From: Bradyrhizobium sp. 139 | GTDB lineage: Bacteria; Pseudomonadota; Alphaproteobacteria; Rhizobiales; Xanthobacteraceae | DNA: 45,940 bases | Direction of reading: 5' to 3' | Assembly (NCBI RefSeq): GCF_023074175.1 | Contig: NZ_JADPKS010000082.1 | Location: 1 to 45,940, forward strand | Shown: piece after piece, positions 17,853 through 24,845 of the stretch | How positions within the stretch are numbered: position 1 is the first letter of the stretch | Layout of the letters: each line of letters begins with the position of its first letter | Translations under genes and position numbers: made by a program | The notes under the pieces: model-generated | Databases searched by the model: none | Told to the model about the DNA's origin: nothing | Seen by the model: the letters and a program-made list of their open reading frames with translations, nothing else

Positions 17853-18854
17853 GTGACGCCCAATCCCTGGCTCGACATGTTGAACTTGATCAATGGATTT
17901 CAGATCACCCAAGCCATCCGGGTCGCGTCGGCACTTCGCATCGCAGATCACCTGAAGGATGGCGCGCGATCCGCCGAGGAATTGGCGTCCTTGACGCAGA
18001 GCAGCTCCGACGCACTTTACCGGCTGCTGCGCGCGTTGGCGGCGGTGGGCGTCTTTCGGGAAGGCGACGGCCGTACATTTGCGTTGACCCCGATGGGCGA
18101 TTGTTTGCGGATGGACGCGGCGACGCCCATTGGCGGTTGGGTCGAACATGTTGGCAATTCTGCCTATTGGGAGGCTTGGGGACATCTCTTGCACAGCGTC
18201 CGCACCGGAGAAAACGCATTCAAGGCCCTGCATGGCGTCGATGTCTGGGAATATCGCGTCAAGCACCCGGAAGCCAATGCCGTCTTCAACCGCGCGATGA
18301 CCGACATGTCACGCGGCGGCAGCGAGGCAGTGGTCAAAGCCTACGATTTCTCGGGCTTCGGCCATATTGTGGACGTGGGTGGTGGACAAGGCTCGTTGCT
18401 GAGTGCGATCTTGCAGACTTGGCCACAGGCCCGCGGCACGCTGTTTGATCAGCCGCAGGTCGTAGCGGGTGTGAAGGAGCAACTGCAAGCGCATGGTGTG
18501 GTCGACCGCTGCGCCATCGTCGGCGGAAGCTTCTTCGACGCGGTGCCGGAAGGCGGGGACGCGTATGTCATGAGGCACATCATCCATGATTGGGAGGACG
18601 ACGAGGCGATTGCCATTCTCCAATCCTGCCGGCGCGCCATGCGCGAGCCGGCAAAGTTGCTACTGGTTGAACGCACTGTGGCGCCCCCTAACGAGTTGCC
18701 GGGCAAGTTCAGTGATCTCAATATGCTGGTCGCGCCGGGCGGCCGAGAACGGACTGGTGGGGAATATGCAGCCTTGTTCGAAAAGTCAGGCTTTGAACTG
18801 ACCCGAATGTTGCCGGCCGGCACCTTCACAATTATCGAGGCCCATCCTCGCTGA
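17853..18854 (+). CDS. SAM-dependent O-methyltransferase (AcsMT/hydroxyneurosporene type)
   Basis: A 333-residue class I methyltransferase with the N-terminal winged-helix dimerisation domain of plant-type O-methyltransferases (LINGFQITQAIRVASALRIA to SSSDALYRLLRALAAVGVFR). The SAM-binding motif is FGHIVDVGGGQGSLLSAILQ, and the motif holding the usual catalytic His is MRHIIHDWEDDEAIAILQSC. Relatives methylate hydroxyls of polyketides, carotenoids, phenolics or indoles. A GTG start at 17853 is preceded by GGAG. It follows the TctC-type gene by 79 bp on the same strand, so cotranscription is possible. It carries the last gene of the tRNA-flanked segment. Substrate unknown. Confidence 0.88.
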   Translation: MTPNPWLDMLNLINGFQITQAIRVASALRIADHLKDGARSAEELASLTQSSSDALYRLLRALAAVGVFREGDGRTFALTPMGDCLRMDAATPIGGWVEHVGNSAYWEAWGHLLHSVRTGENAFKALHGVDVWEYRVKHPEANAVFNRAMTDMSRGGSEAVVKAYDFSGFGHIVDVGGGQGSLLSAILQTWPQARGTLFDQPQVVAGVKEQLQAHGVVDRCAIVGGSFFDAVPEGGDAYVMRHIIHDWEDDEAIAILQSCRRAMREPAKLLLVERTVAPPNELPGKFSDLNMLVAPGGRERTGGEYAALFEKSGFELTRMLPAGTFTIIEAHPR

Positions 18855-18939
18855 GGGTCCATTCGCAATGTCCGCTTCGGTCAAAAAGGCACCATCCTCG
18901 CATTTTCAGCGCTCTGTCGGCTTTGCCTCCAACAGCACC

Positions 18940-18982
18940 TTCACACGGGAGAGGTCCAAGGTTCGATCCCTTGTGCGCCCAC
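18940..18982 (+). repeat. att-like direct repeat: 3' half of tRNA-Val(CAC), copy 2
   Basis: An exact second copy of the 43 bases at 14520-14562, from the anticodon loop TTCACAC through the acceptor strand TGCGCCC and AC. The CCA is not continued (ACAATT follows). Upstream bases differ from copy 1 and do not complete a tRNA. Together the copies bound a 4.4-kb segment, as expected for a second or older insertion at the same tRNA site. Confidence 0.85.
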
Positions 18983-19529
18983 AATTAAACCGAGAGACCA
19001 GGCGGAATTGAATCCGCTTTTCCCCGATAGCCGCGCAAAAGCGGACACATCTTTCAGGTCCGGATTGCGCCACAAGCATTCATGGCAGGTCTCGGTGGGG
19101 TACAACACGATCTCGCTTACGACGTACCCGCCCTAGGCGATCAAGGATTCTGATGCGTCTTCCCGGAACACCTACATACTCGTCGACAGCTCGGTGACCT
19201 TTGTAGTCCTCGACTGTAACGACAAATCGCGGACCATGAGCATCAGCTGAGTACCGCGCAATAAGCTCACGGGAACATCGCGGGAGAGTGCAACGCCACG
19301 GTACCGGACTCGATGTATGCGAGCATCGCGCCGACGGACCGGCCCTTTTCACCCGACCGCAATCAAGCATTCATCGGCTTCGTTGGCAGCGCCGAGGTGC
19401 TGTCCAGCTGGCGCGGGAGTGACGTTGTCGAAATCGCCATGATGCCCGGGCTTGGGCGCGGCTTCATCAGGCACGACCAGAGGGTTGGCACCATCCGGAT
19501 CGATTACAAATGATCTGCATGTCCAAGCT
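18983..19529. other. Junction region between island end and core genes
   Basis: No supported gene. A minus frame at 19080-19370 has a protein-like core (FVVTVEDYKGHRAVDEYVGV) but no recognisable family or start signal. A plus frame at 19313-19513 is equally unproven. It is probably a scar of earlier insertions next to the core chromosome. Confidence 0.4.
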
Positions 19530-20285
19530 TCAAGCGGCCCGCTCCGGCCGCCAGGCCGCGTAGAGACCGACCAGGGTCCCGATGGCGACCAGCGCTGCCG
19601 CCAGCAGCACCTGCAATTCCCCATCGTCGGTGGCGCCTACGGACGACACAAGTCTGGTCACGACGACGAACAAAATACTCACAGAGGCTGCCGCGCCCAC
19701 GCTGAGATAGGCGAGCTCTCGCGTCAGGTTCCGGCCGAGAAGTCCGAGTGCCGTGAAATACATCGCGCAGGCGTTGGGATGAACGAACAAGGCAACGCGC
19801 GCGTAAGGACCGTAGGCGTCGAAGAGGGACTCACATCGGCTCAGTGCCGCTTTTGAGGCAACCCGCTGCAAGAACGGCCTGAAAAAACGAGCCTGACCGT
19901 AACTCAGAACGGCGCCCGCAATGATGGCCAGCCACGCCACGATAAAAACCGAGACATCCGCGGGCTTCGGATTGAGCGCCACGGACATCAAGATGAGGGC
20001 GGTTCCGGGAAAATAGCCAAAATATGGGAAGACCGACTCCAGGAGCACGCAGACGAACATGAAGGCCGGAAACCATGATGAACCGGTCGCATCCTGGACG
20101 ATGGCGTTCAAGTCGAAGAGATTCGTCTTGTACAAGACGAGATACATGCACGTCGCCAATCCGGCCAGCGCGTAAAACGGCAACGCCCCCGACAGAAACC
20201 GTCTCATCCAACCATCGAACTTTGTTTCGCGGACACAGCGGAGACCATCGACATCAGGGGAAGACAACGGAAATGCATGGCCCAT
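19530..20285 (-). CDS. DedA-like (VTT domain) integral membrane protein
   Basis: 251 residues from the longest start, or 225 from the ATG at 20207 (MRRFLSGALPF), which begins at the first membrane segment and may be the true start. Five or six hydrophobic helices are visible. The pattern LLESVFPYFGYFPGTALILM followed by a long hydrophobic helix, an amphipathic ESLFDAYGPYARVALFVHP and a final GLLGRNLTRELAYLSVGAAA follows the DedA/SNARE-associated layout, including the re-entrant-like loop before a Gly-rich helix. The match is weaker than for classic DedA, which would have the acidic ENxxPxxPGE form. Known relatives scramble or flip undecaprenyl phosphate or lipids. It follows the GreA-like gene by 53 bp on the same strand. 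Confidence 0.6.
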   Translation of the reverse strand: MGHAFPLSSPDVDGLRCVRETKFDGWMRRFLSGALPFYALAGLATCMYLVLYKTNLFDLNAIVQDATGSSWFPAFMFVCVLLESVFPYFGYFPGTALILMSVALNPKPADVSVFIVAWLAIIAGAVLSYGQARFFRPFLQRVASKAALSRCESLFDAYGPYARVALFVHPNACAMYFTALGLLGRNLTRELAYLSVGAAASVSILFVVVTRLVSSVGATDDGELQVLLAAALVAIGTLVGLYAAWRPERAA

Positions 20286-20338
20286 GCTTTAGGCGAACGA
20301 GATTGCCCCTGTCGATAGCAATCCTCGCCCTGCACGCC

Positions 20339-20821
20339 CTATGCGATCGAGAGAATCTCGATCTCCTGGCTGCCCGCCCCGACGACATCCCCGACCGCCT
20401 TCCCGATCAGCGACCTTGCGACCGGAGCCACGAACGAGATCGAACCCGCCTTCGGATCCGCTTCATCCTCCCCAACGATGCGATAGGTCTGCACGCGGCC
20501 ATCGGTGCGGCTGAAGGTCACGGTGCTGCCGAAGGCGACGATGTCGGTCGACGCCGGGGTGGGAATGACCTGCGCCGTGCGCAGCCGTTCGGTGAGGTAG
20601 CGGGCGTCGCGCAAGGGCACCGCCGACTGCCGCCGCTTCTCGTTGACGTCGTCGATGGCTTGCGCGGCTTCATAGGCCTCGCGCGCTTCTTGAAGCTGCG
20701 TCTGCAATGCCTGCAAGCCCGGCTCCGTCACGAGGTTTGGATGGGGCGACACCGGGCGATCCGGCAGCAGCGTCTCGGATGCGGTTTCGGCGCTTTCTTC
20801 CTTGGTAAAGGCGACGCTCAA
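20339..20821 (-). CDS. GreA/GreB-type transcription factor, divergent coiled coil
   Basis: A 160-residue protein. The C-terminal FKBP-like domain is clear: IVAFGSTVTFSRTDGRVQTY, RIVGEDEADPKAGSISFVAP, then the SLIGKAVGDVV signature. The N-terminal region (LQALQTQLQEAREAYEAAQA to DARYLTERLRTAQVIPTP) should form an antiparallel coiled coil. Classic GreA carries GDLSENAEY at the tip, whose acidic residues enter the RNA polymerase secondary channel and stimulate transcript cleavage. Here the tip reads DDVNEKRRQSAVPLRD, so the canonical D-x-x-E pair is not present in its usual context. It probably binds polymerase but may not act as a cleavage factor. Cytoplasmic; second in a leftward run of four small genes. 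Confidence 0.88.
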   Translation of the reverse strand: MSVAFTKEESAETASETLLPDRPVSPHPNLVTEPGLQALQTQLQEAREAYEAAQAIDDVNEKRRQSAVPLRDARYLTERLRTAQVIPTPASTDIVAFGSTVTFSRTDGRVQTYRIVGEDEADPKAGSISFVAPVARSLIGKAVGDVVGAGSQEIEILSIA

Positions 20822-20918
20822 CTCGAAAATCCTGTCGAACTGTTGGGGGCACCGTTCGCGCCTTCACGCTGCGATGCCCTATGAATCGCGCCGGACAGCC
20901 GCCGGTGATTGTCCCGGA

Positions 20919-21404
20919 CTATATCTCAAGTTCGACGAAACGGCGCAGCTTGAAGACGAGGTCCGGCATGGCCTGGCGGAACCGGGTCGCGTTCCGGACC
21001 GTGGTCGAGAACGGCGCGAAGGTGATCATCGCGTTCCAGTGCCTGTAACCGTAGACCGTGACGGAGGCGCCGGTCGCCGGAAAATTCTCCATCTTGCGCA
21101 GCTCGCCGAGCACGAGATCGGCGATCGCCTCCGCCGGCAGCAACTGCTTGCCGTCCGGCGTCGTGGCGATTTTCGCGGGCGGTTCGACCGCCTCGATGGC
21201 AGCCGGCGCGGCATCGGCCGCATTGTCGGGTTTGACCGGTGCAGCATCGGGAGTGGCCGTCTCGACCAGCTCAAACCCATTCGTCGGCGCTGTCGGCGGA
21301 ACCTCGACGAGCGGCGGCGGAGCGACACTGTCTGCGCGCTTGTTGCCTCCCAGGATGCTGCTGATCATGGCCACAAGGCCGGCATCCTTCACGTCGTCAC
21401 TCAT
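20919..21404 (-). CDS. Conserved hypothetical protein, Pro/Ala-rich linker
   Basis: 161 residues, no family that I can name. The N-terminus (DDVKDAGLVAMISSILGGNK) is followed by a low-complexity Pro/Ala/Val linker at about 25-75. A folded-looking C-terminal domain runs from about 80 to the end (GKQLLPAEAIADLVLGELRK; ASVTVYGYRHWNAMITFAPF; FRQAMPDLVFKLRRFVELEI). There is no signal peptide or membrane segment. High G+C and codon pattern match the core genes around it. It starts 18 bp downstream of the stop of the secreted 110-residue protein, so the two are probably cotranscribed. Confidence 0.75.
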   Translation of the reverse strand: MSDDVKDAGLVAMISSILGGNKRADSVAPPPLVEVPPTAPTNGFELVETATPDAAPVKPDNAADAAPAAIEAVEPPAKIATTPDGKQLLPAEAIADLVLGELRKMENFPATGASVTVYGYRHWNAMITFAPFSTTVRNATRFRQAMPDLVFKLRRFVELEI

Positions 21405-21422
21405 TACTCTCCCCCCGGGCCG

Positions 21423-21755
21423 TCACTGCTTGTCGAACGGTATATATTGCTGGTACTGCCTGGGCACCGAGCTGCGGTAGCGTGCGGGCACGGTGCCGCT
21501 GTCGATCGAATGATCGATCTCCTGCTGCCGCGTCATCTTCTTCTCCGCCGGCTTCTTCGACGCATTCTTCTTGGAGTCGGTCGGCTGGGTATCGGTGGTC
21601 GCGCCCGGCGTTGCCGTCGTCGCTGCCGGCGCAGCGGTTGTCGCCGCAGGCGCTGCGGTTCCGCCAGCGGCCGGCGCGCTCTGCGCCAGAGCGCGCGGTG
21701 TTTGCATGAGAAGCGCCAGCGCTGCTGTCGCAGCCAGCAAGTATGACCTTTGCAT
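21423..21755 (-). CDS. Secreted Ala/Thr-rich small protein
   Basis: 110 residues. A clear signal peptide (YLLAATAALALLMQTPRALA, probable cleavage after ALA-Q) is followed by a low-complexity Ala/Thr/Pro region (about 26-58), a Lys-rich patch (SKKNASKKPAEKK) and a short polar tail with tyrosines (VPARYRSSVPRQYQQYIPFD). I chose the ATG at 21755 because GGAGG lies 5 bp upstream and the signal peptide starts there. The open frame continues much farther but without coding character. Probably periplasmic or envelope-attached; function unknown. Confidence 0.8.
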   Translation of the reverse strand: MQRSYLLAATAALALLMQTPRALAQSAPAAGGTAAPAATTAAPAATTATPGATTDTQPTDSKKNASKKPAEKKMTRQQEIDHSIDSGTVPARYRSSVPRQYQQYIPFDKQ

Positions 21756-22004
21756 TAGAACCTCCAAAATACCCGATCCGAATAAGGCAAGCGTAGTTCT
21801 CCGGGATCGACGCATGCAAGTCTGCTCACGATAGGCCGGAACCCCATCGCAAACTGTGGCCGAGATCACATAGCTGGGCGCCGGCTGCGGCATGATGTGC
21901 CTCGTCGCGAACGCAAAGGCATTCCGCCGACACCAATACAGGCATGACCACGAGCGCAGAACTCGACTGATCGTCCTATTCATCCGCTCTCGAAGGAGCT
22001 TGAA

Positions 22005-22238
22005 ATGCGTCGCACCATCCTTACTCTCGCATCGCTCGCAGCCCTGATCGCCGTCGCATCCCCGGCCGCCCGGGCACATCCTGCAAATGATCGATATTGC
22101 CTGCAGGGGCGCATGTGGGGCTATCCCGGCAACTGCCAGTTCGCGAGCTATCAGCAGTGCCTCGCCACGGCGTCCGGCACGTCGGCCTATTGCGGCATCA
22201 ATCCGCGCTACGCGTACTCGCAGCAGCGTGCCTACTGA
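22005..22238 (+). CDS. DUF3551 secreted cysteine-containing protein
   Basis: 77 residues with a signal peptide (TILTLASLAALIAVASPAAR, cleavage near ARA-H) and a short mature domain typical of DUF3551: YCLQGRMWGYPGNCQFASYQ QCLATASGTSAYCG. Four cysteines (YCLQ, GNCQ, QCLA, YCGI) suggest two disulfides in the periplasm. The family is abundant in Bradyrhizobium and relatives, and its function is unknown. GAAGGAG lies upstream of the ATG. It is divergent from the 110-residue secreted protein, with a 249-bp shared upstream region. Confidence 0.9.
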   Translation: MRRTILTLASLAALIAVASPAARAHPANDRYCLQGRMWGYPGNCQFASYQQCLATASGTSAYCGINPRYAYSQQRAY

Positions 22239-22585
22239 CGACCTCGCGGCGTGCGCGCATGACGCGCGCGCCGCCACAATTTTTTGCGCGTGCACCATGC
22301 ACGTTTGCGAGTATCGCCACGGCGATTAGGTCGGCCAAGCTGACATTGCGCAAGGCTGCGATTTCCGATGACGAGAATGTTATCCGTCATCGCTTCAGGA
22401 AAAATTTGCAAAGCGCGGCCGCAGCTTGTCCGCAACGCTCCCTCCCGGAACAGCATCGATGTCGCGCACTGTGTGAAGCAGCGGCTTGTGGCGCCCAATT
22501 GCCTGATCTAGCCTAACCTGCATATTCTGCTGCGAACAACTTTAGCTTTATTCGTTCCGCCGTGACTTTTCAGGGAGGTGTTTCA
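22239..22585. other. Intergenic region before the haem peroxidase
   Basis: No gene is supported. It should hold the end of the DUF3551 transcript and the promoter of the peroxidase gene. I see no clear operator. Confidence 0.4.
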
Positions 22586-24124
22586 ATGAGCAGCCGCCAC
22601 GCAATTATTCCGCGCGGTCTGAACGCAACGCGTTCGTCGCTTTCGCAAGGCCGCTTCGGTCGCATGTTCCGCAAGCTCGCACCGGCTAAATTCGGCCCGA
22701 ACGACGCCGACAATGTCGCGAACCTGTCGGCGCTGGCCGACAAGATGGTCGCCGACTTCGACGGACCGAAGGACGGGCCGGATGCGGAAGAGAGCGGCAT
22801 TCCCGCGCTCTATACCTATTTCGGCCAGTTCATCGACCACGACATCACCTTCGATCCGGTAAGCTCGCTGACCAAGCAGCAGGACCCCGACGGGCTCGTC
22901 GACTTCCGCACCCCCGCGCTCGATCTGGACAATCTCTACGGCCGCGGCCCGAACGACCAGCCTTACATGTATGACGGCATCAAATTCCGCCTCGGCGAGA
23001 AGCTCACCGGCACCGGGGTGCCCGATGCCAGCGACCTGCCGCGCTTCAAGGGCCGCGCGCTGATCGGCGATCCCCGCAACGACGAGAACAGCATCGTCTC
23101 GCAGTTCCAGGCCTTGATGCTGCGCTTTCACAACCGCATGGTCGACGACAACGACAGCCTGTCGTTCGAGGAGGTGCAGCAGCGCGTCCGCTTCCACTAT
23201 CAATACGTGGTGCTGAACGACTTCCTGCCGCGCATCGTCCACGCCAGCGTGCTGGACGAGCTAAGGACCGCAGGTCACTACGACCGCAGCAAGCTTGCCC
23301 ACTACCACTGGAAGACTTATCCGTTCATGCCGGTCGAGTTCTCGGTCGCGGCCTACCGGCTCGGGCACTCCATGATCCGCCCCGGTTACCGGCTGAACGA
23401 TGCGGCCAACATGCTGTTGCAGATCTTCCCCGATCCCAACAATCCCGACACGAACGCGCTGACCGGCTTCCGCGCCATGGGCCCGGGACGCGCCATGGAC
23501 TGGGGCCGCTTCATCGATCTCGACACGCGCGCTTATGGTGTCGAGGACGACGACACCAATGCCGACAACAACAAGCGGCTTCAGTTCGCCTACCGCATCG
23601 ATGCCTCGCTGGTCGACCCGCTGCGCAAGCTGCCGCCGGAGGTCGCGTCCAATCCGTCGTCGCTGGCGCTGCGCAATCTCGAGCGCAGCTGGCGGCTCGG
23701 ACTGCCGTCCGGCCAGGCCGTCGCCAGGGCGATGAACCTGACGCCGCTGACGGACGATGAAATCATCATCGGCAAGGCCGTCGATGAACCCGGCGCGGGC
23801 GATCCGCAGACCAAAATCGCAACCATCGCGAACGGCGTGTTTGCCGGCAATTGCCCGCTTTGGGCCTACATCCTGGCCGAGGCGCGGCAGTTCCAGGTCG
23901 CAGTGACGATCCCGGCCACCGGCGCGCCGGCGACCGGGATCAACACGCCGCAGCTCGGGCCGGTCGGCGGCCGCATCGTGGCCGAGGTCTTCCTCGGCAT
24001 GATGTTCGGCGACAATTCCTCCGTGCTGTCGCTCGATCCGCAGTGGACGCCGGTGACCGGCTCCAGCTTCGCGCTGAAGGACCTCGTCGCCTATGCGCTC
24101 GGCCAGGGCGATCCCCTGCACTGA
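22586..24124 (+). CDS. Animal-type haem peroxidase (peroxinectin-like)
   Basis: 512 residues from the ATG at 22586, chosen because GGGAGGTG precedes it. The peroxidase-cyclooxygenase superfamily signature is complete. The distal His and Ca-ligand Asp are H85-D86 in YTYFGQFIDHDITFD. The distal Arg is R164 in GDPRNDENSIVSQFQALMLR, with the adjoining FHNRMVD. The proximal haem His is H261 in EFSVAAYRLGHSMIRPGYRL. There is no signal peptide, so the protein is cytoplasmic or exported by a non-Sec route; known bacterial members are sometimes secreted by type I systems. Bacterial homologues oxidise halides or phenolics with hydrogen peroxide. It stands alone, with a terminator after it. Reaction specificity is not readable. 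Confidence 0.92.
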   Translation: MSSRHAIIPRGLNATRSSLSQGRFGRMFRKLAPAKFGPNDADNVANLSALADKMVADFDGPKDGPDAEESGIPALYTYFGQFIDHDITFDPVSSLTKQQDPDGLVDFRTPALDLDNLYGRGPNDQPYMYDGIKFRLGEKLTGTGVPDASDLPRFKGRALIGDPRNDENSIVSQFQALMLRFHNRMVDDNDSLSFEEVQQRVRFHYQYVVLNDFLPRIVHASVLDELRTAGHYDRSKLAHYHWKTYPFMPVEFSVAAYRLGHSMIRPGYRLNDAANMLLQIFPDPNNPDTNALTGFRAMGPGRAMDWGRFIDLDTRAYGVEDDDTNADNNKRLQFAYRIDASLVDPLRKLPPEVASNPSSLALRNLERSWRLGLPSGQAVARAMNLTPLTDDEIIIGKAVDEPGAGDPQTKIATIANGVFAGNCPLWAYILAEARQFQVAVTIPATGAPATGINTPQLGPVGGRIVAEVFLGMMFGDNSSVLSLDPQWTPVTGSSFALKDLVAYALGQGDPLH

Positions 24125-24145
24125 GCTTGCGACGGTAGCGCAAAG

Positions 24146-24174
24146 GCCGTCCGCGTTGCGCGGGCGGCTTTTTT
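24146..24174 (+). terminator. Rho-independent terminator
   Basis: Stem GCCGTCCGCG (24146-24155), loop TTG, stem CGCGGGCGGC (24159-24168), then six T residues. It is placed 21 bp after the peroxidase stop codon. The stem has one G-T wobble. It may also serve the convergent gene ending at 24185. Confidence 0.85.
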
Positions 24175-24184
24175 CGGAGCCTGC

Positions 24185-24703
24185 TCAATGCGGCGCCCCC
24201 AATCCGCTCTCCTCCAGCCGCGCCGCGAACCAGCGCGACAGCGGCTGATCGATCAGGCCGCTGACATAGACCTCCGAAATCGTCACATGGTGCTTGTCCA
24301 GCACCAGCAGCACGCCGATCCAGTAAGCGAACCAGACATGCGCATCGGTCAGCGCCATCAGCTTGTGCTGGTCGTGCTCGAGCGAGGTGTGATTGCTCGC
24401 CTTGCGGATCTCCACGGTGAGCAGATTGTTCGGGATCTCGCGCTGATGCACGACGACATCGGGGTAGATCGACTTTCCCAGATGATCGTCGGTGGAGATG
24501 ATGGTGCCGTGCGGCAGATGCAGCGTGCGCTCGCCGAGCCGGTCGTAGTTGCAGTCGACTGACCAGCCGGAGAATTGCTTCTCCAGATGCACGGCAAAGC
24601 GGTGCGTGATCGCACGCTCGCCGATGTCTTTCTCGAACAAAAATCCCTCGTGGGCGTAGAAGTCCCGGAGCGCCGCGATCACCTTGTTCAGATCGGTCTG
24701 CAT
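24185..24703 (-). CDS. Hypothetical protein with PD-(D/E)XK-like motif
   Basis: 172 residues, soluble. The segment KSIYPDVVVHQREIPNNLLT then VEIRKASNHTSLEHD looks like the core of a PD-(D/E)XK nuclease fold, with a PD dyad at the start of one strand and E-x-R/K on the next. An earlier acidic helix (LNKVIAALRDFYAHEGFLFE) could supply the first Glu. The rest (AHVWFAYWIGVLLVLDKHHV) resembles the conserved end of this little-studied bacterial protein type. Whether it cuts nucleic acid is unknown. It is convergent with the peroxidase gene and followed upstream by a family C repeat. The motif call is from inspection only. Confidence 0.7.
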   Translation of the reverse strand: MQTDLNKVIAALRDFYAHEGFLFEKDIGERAITHRFAVHLEKQFSGWSVDCNYDRLGERTLHLPHGTIISTDDHLGKSIYPDVVVHQREIPNNLLTVEIRKASNHTSLEHDQHKLMALTDAHVWFAYWIGVLLVLDKHHVTISEVYVSGLIDQPLSRWFAARLEESGLGAPH

Positions 24704-24727
24704 TTTGCCCCCGGGGCGCAGTCGTGA

Positions 24728-24810
24728 GTAGCCCGGATGGAGCGTAGCGCAATCCGGGTTCTCGCAAAACGCAACGCGTCCCGGATTGCGCTTCGCTCCA
24801 TCCGAGCTAC
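24728..24810. repeat. Intergenic inverted repeat, family C
   Basis: The arms GTAGCCCGGATGGAGCGTAG (from 24728) and CGCTCCATCCGAGCTAC (to 24810) are near reverse complements, with CGCAATCCGGG/CCCGGATTGCG inside. A decayed relative is at 45775-45847. It lies between two minus-strand genes. Confidence 0.8.
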
Positions 24811-24845
24811 ATGAGGACCGGAATTCGCGGCGCAGTCGACCAGAC

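Noticed and set aside
23261..24121. Long minus-strand frame inside the haem peroxidase gene
   Set aside because: It is antisense to a clearly coding, motif-complete gene; high G+C produces such shadows throughout the right half.
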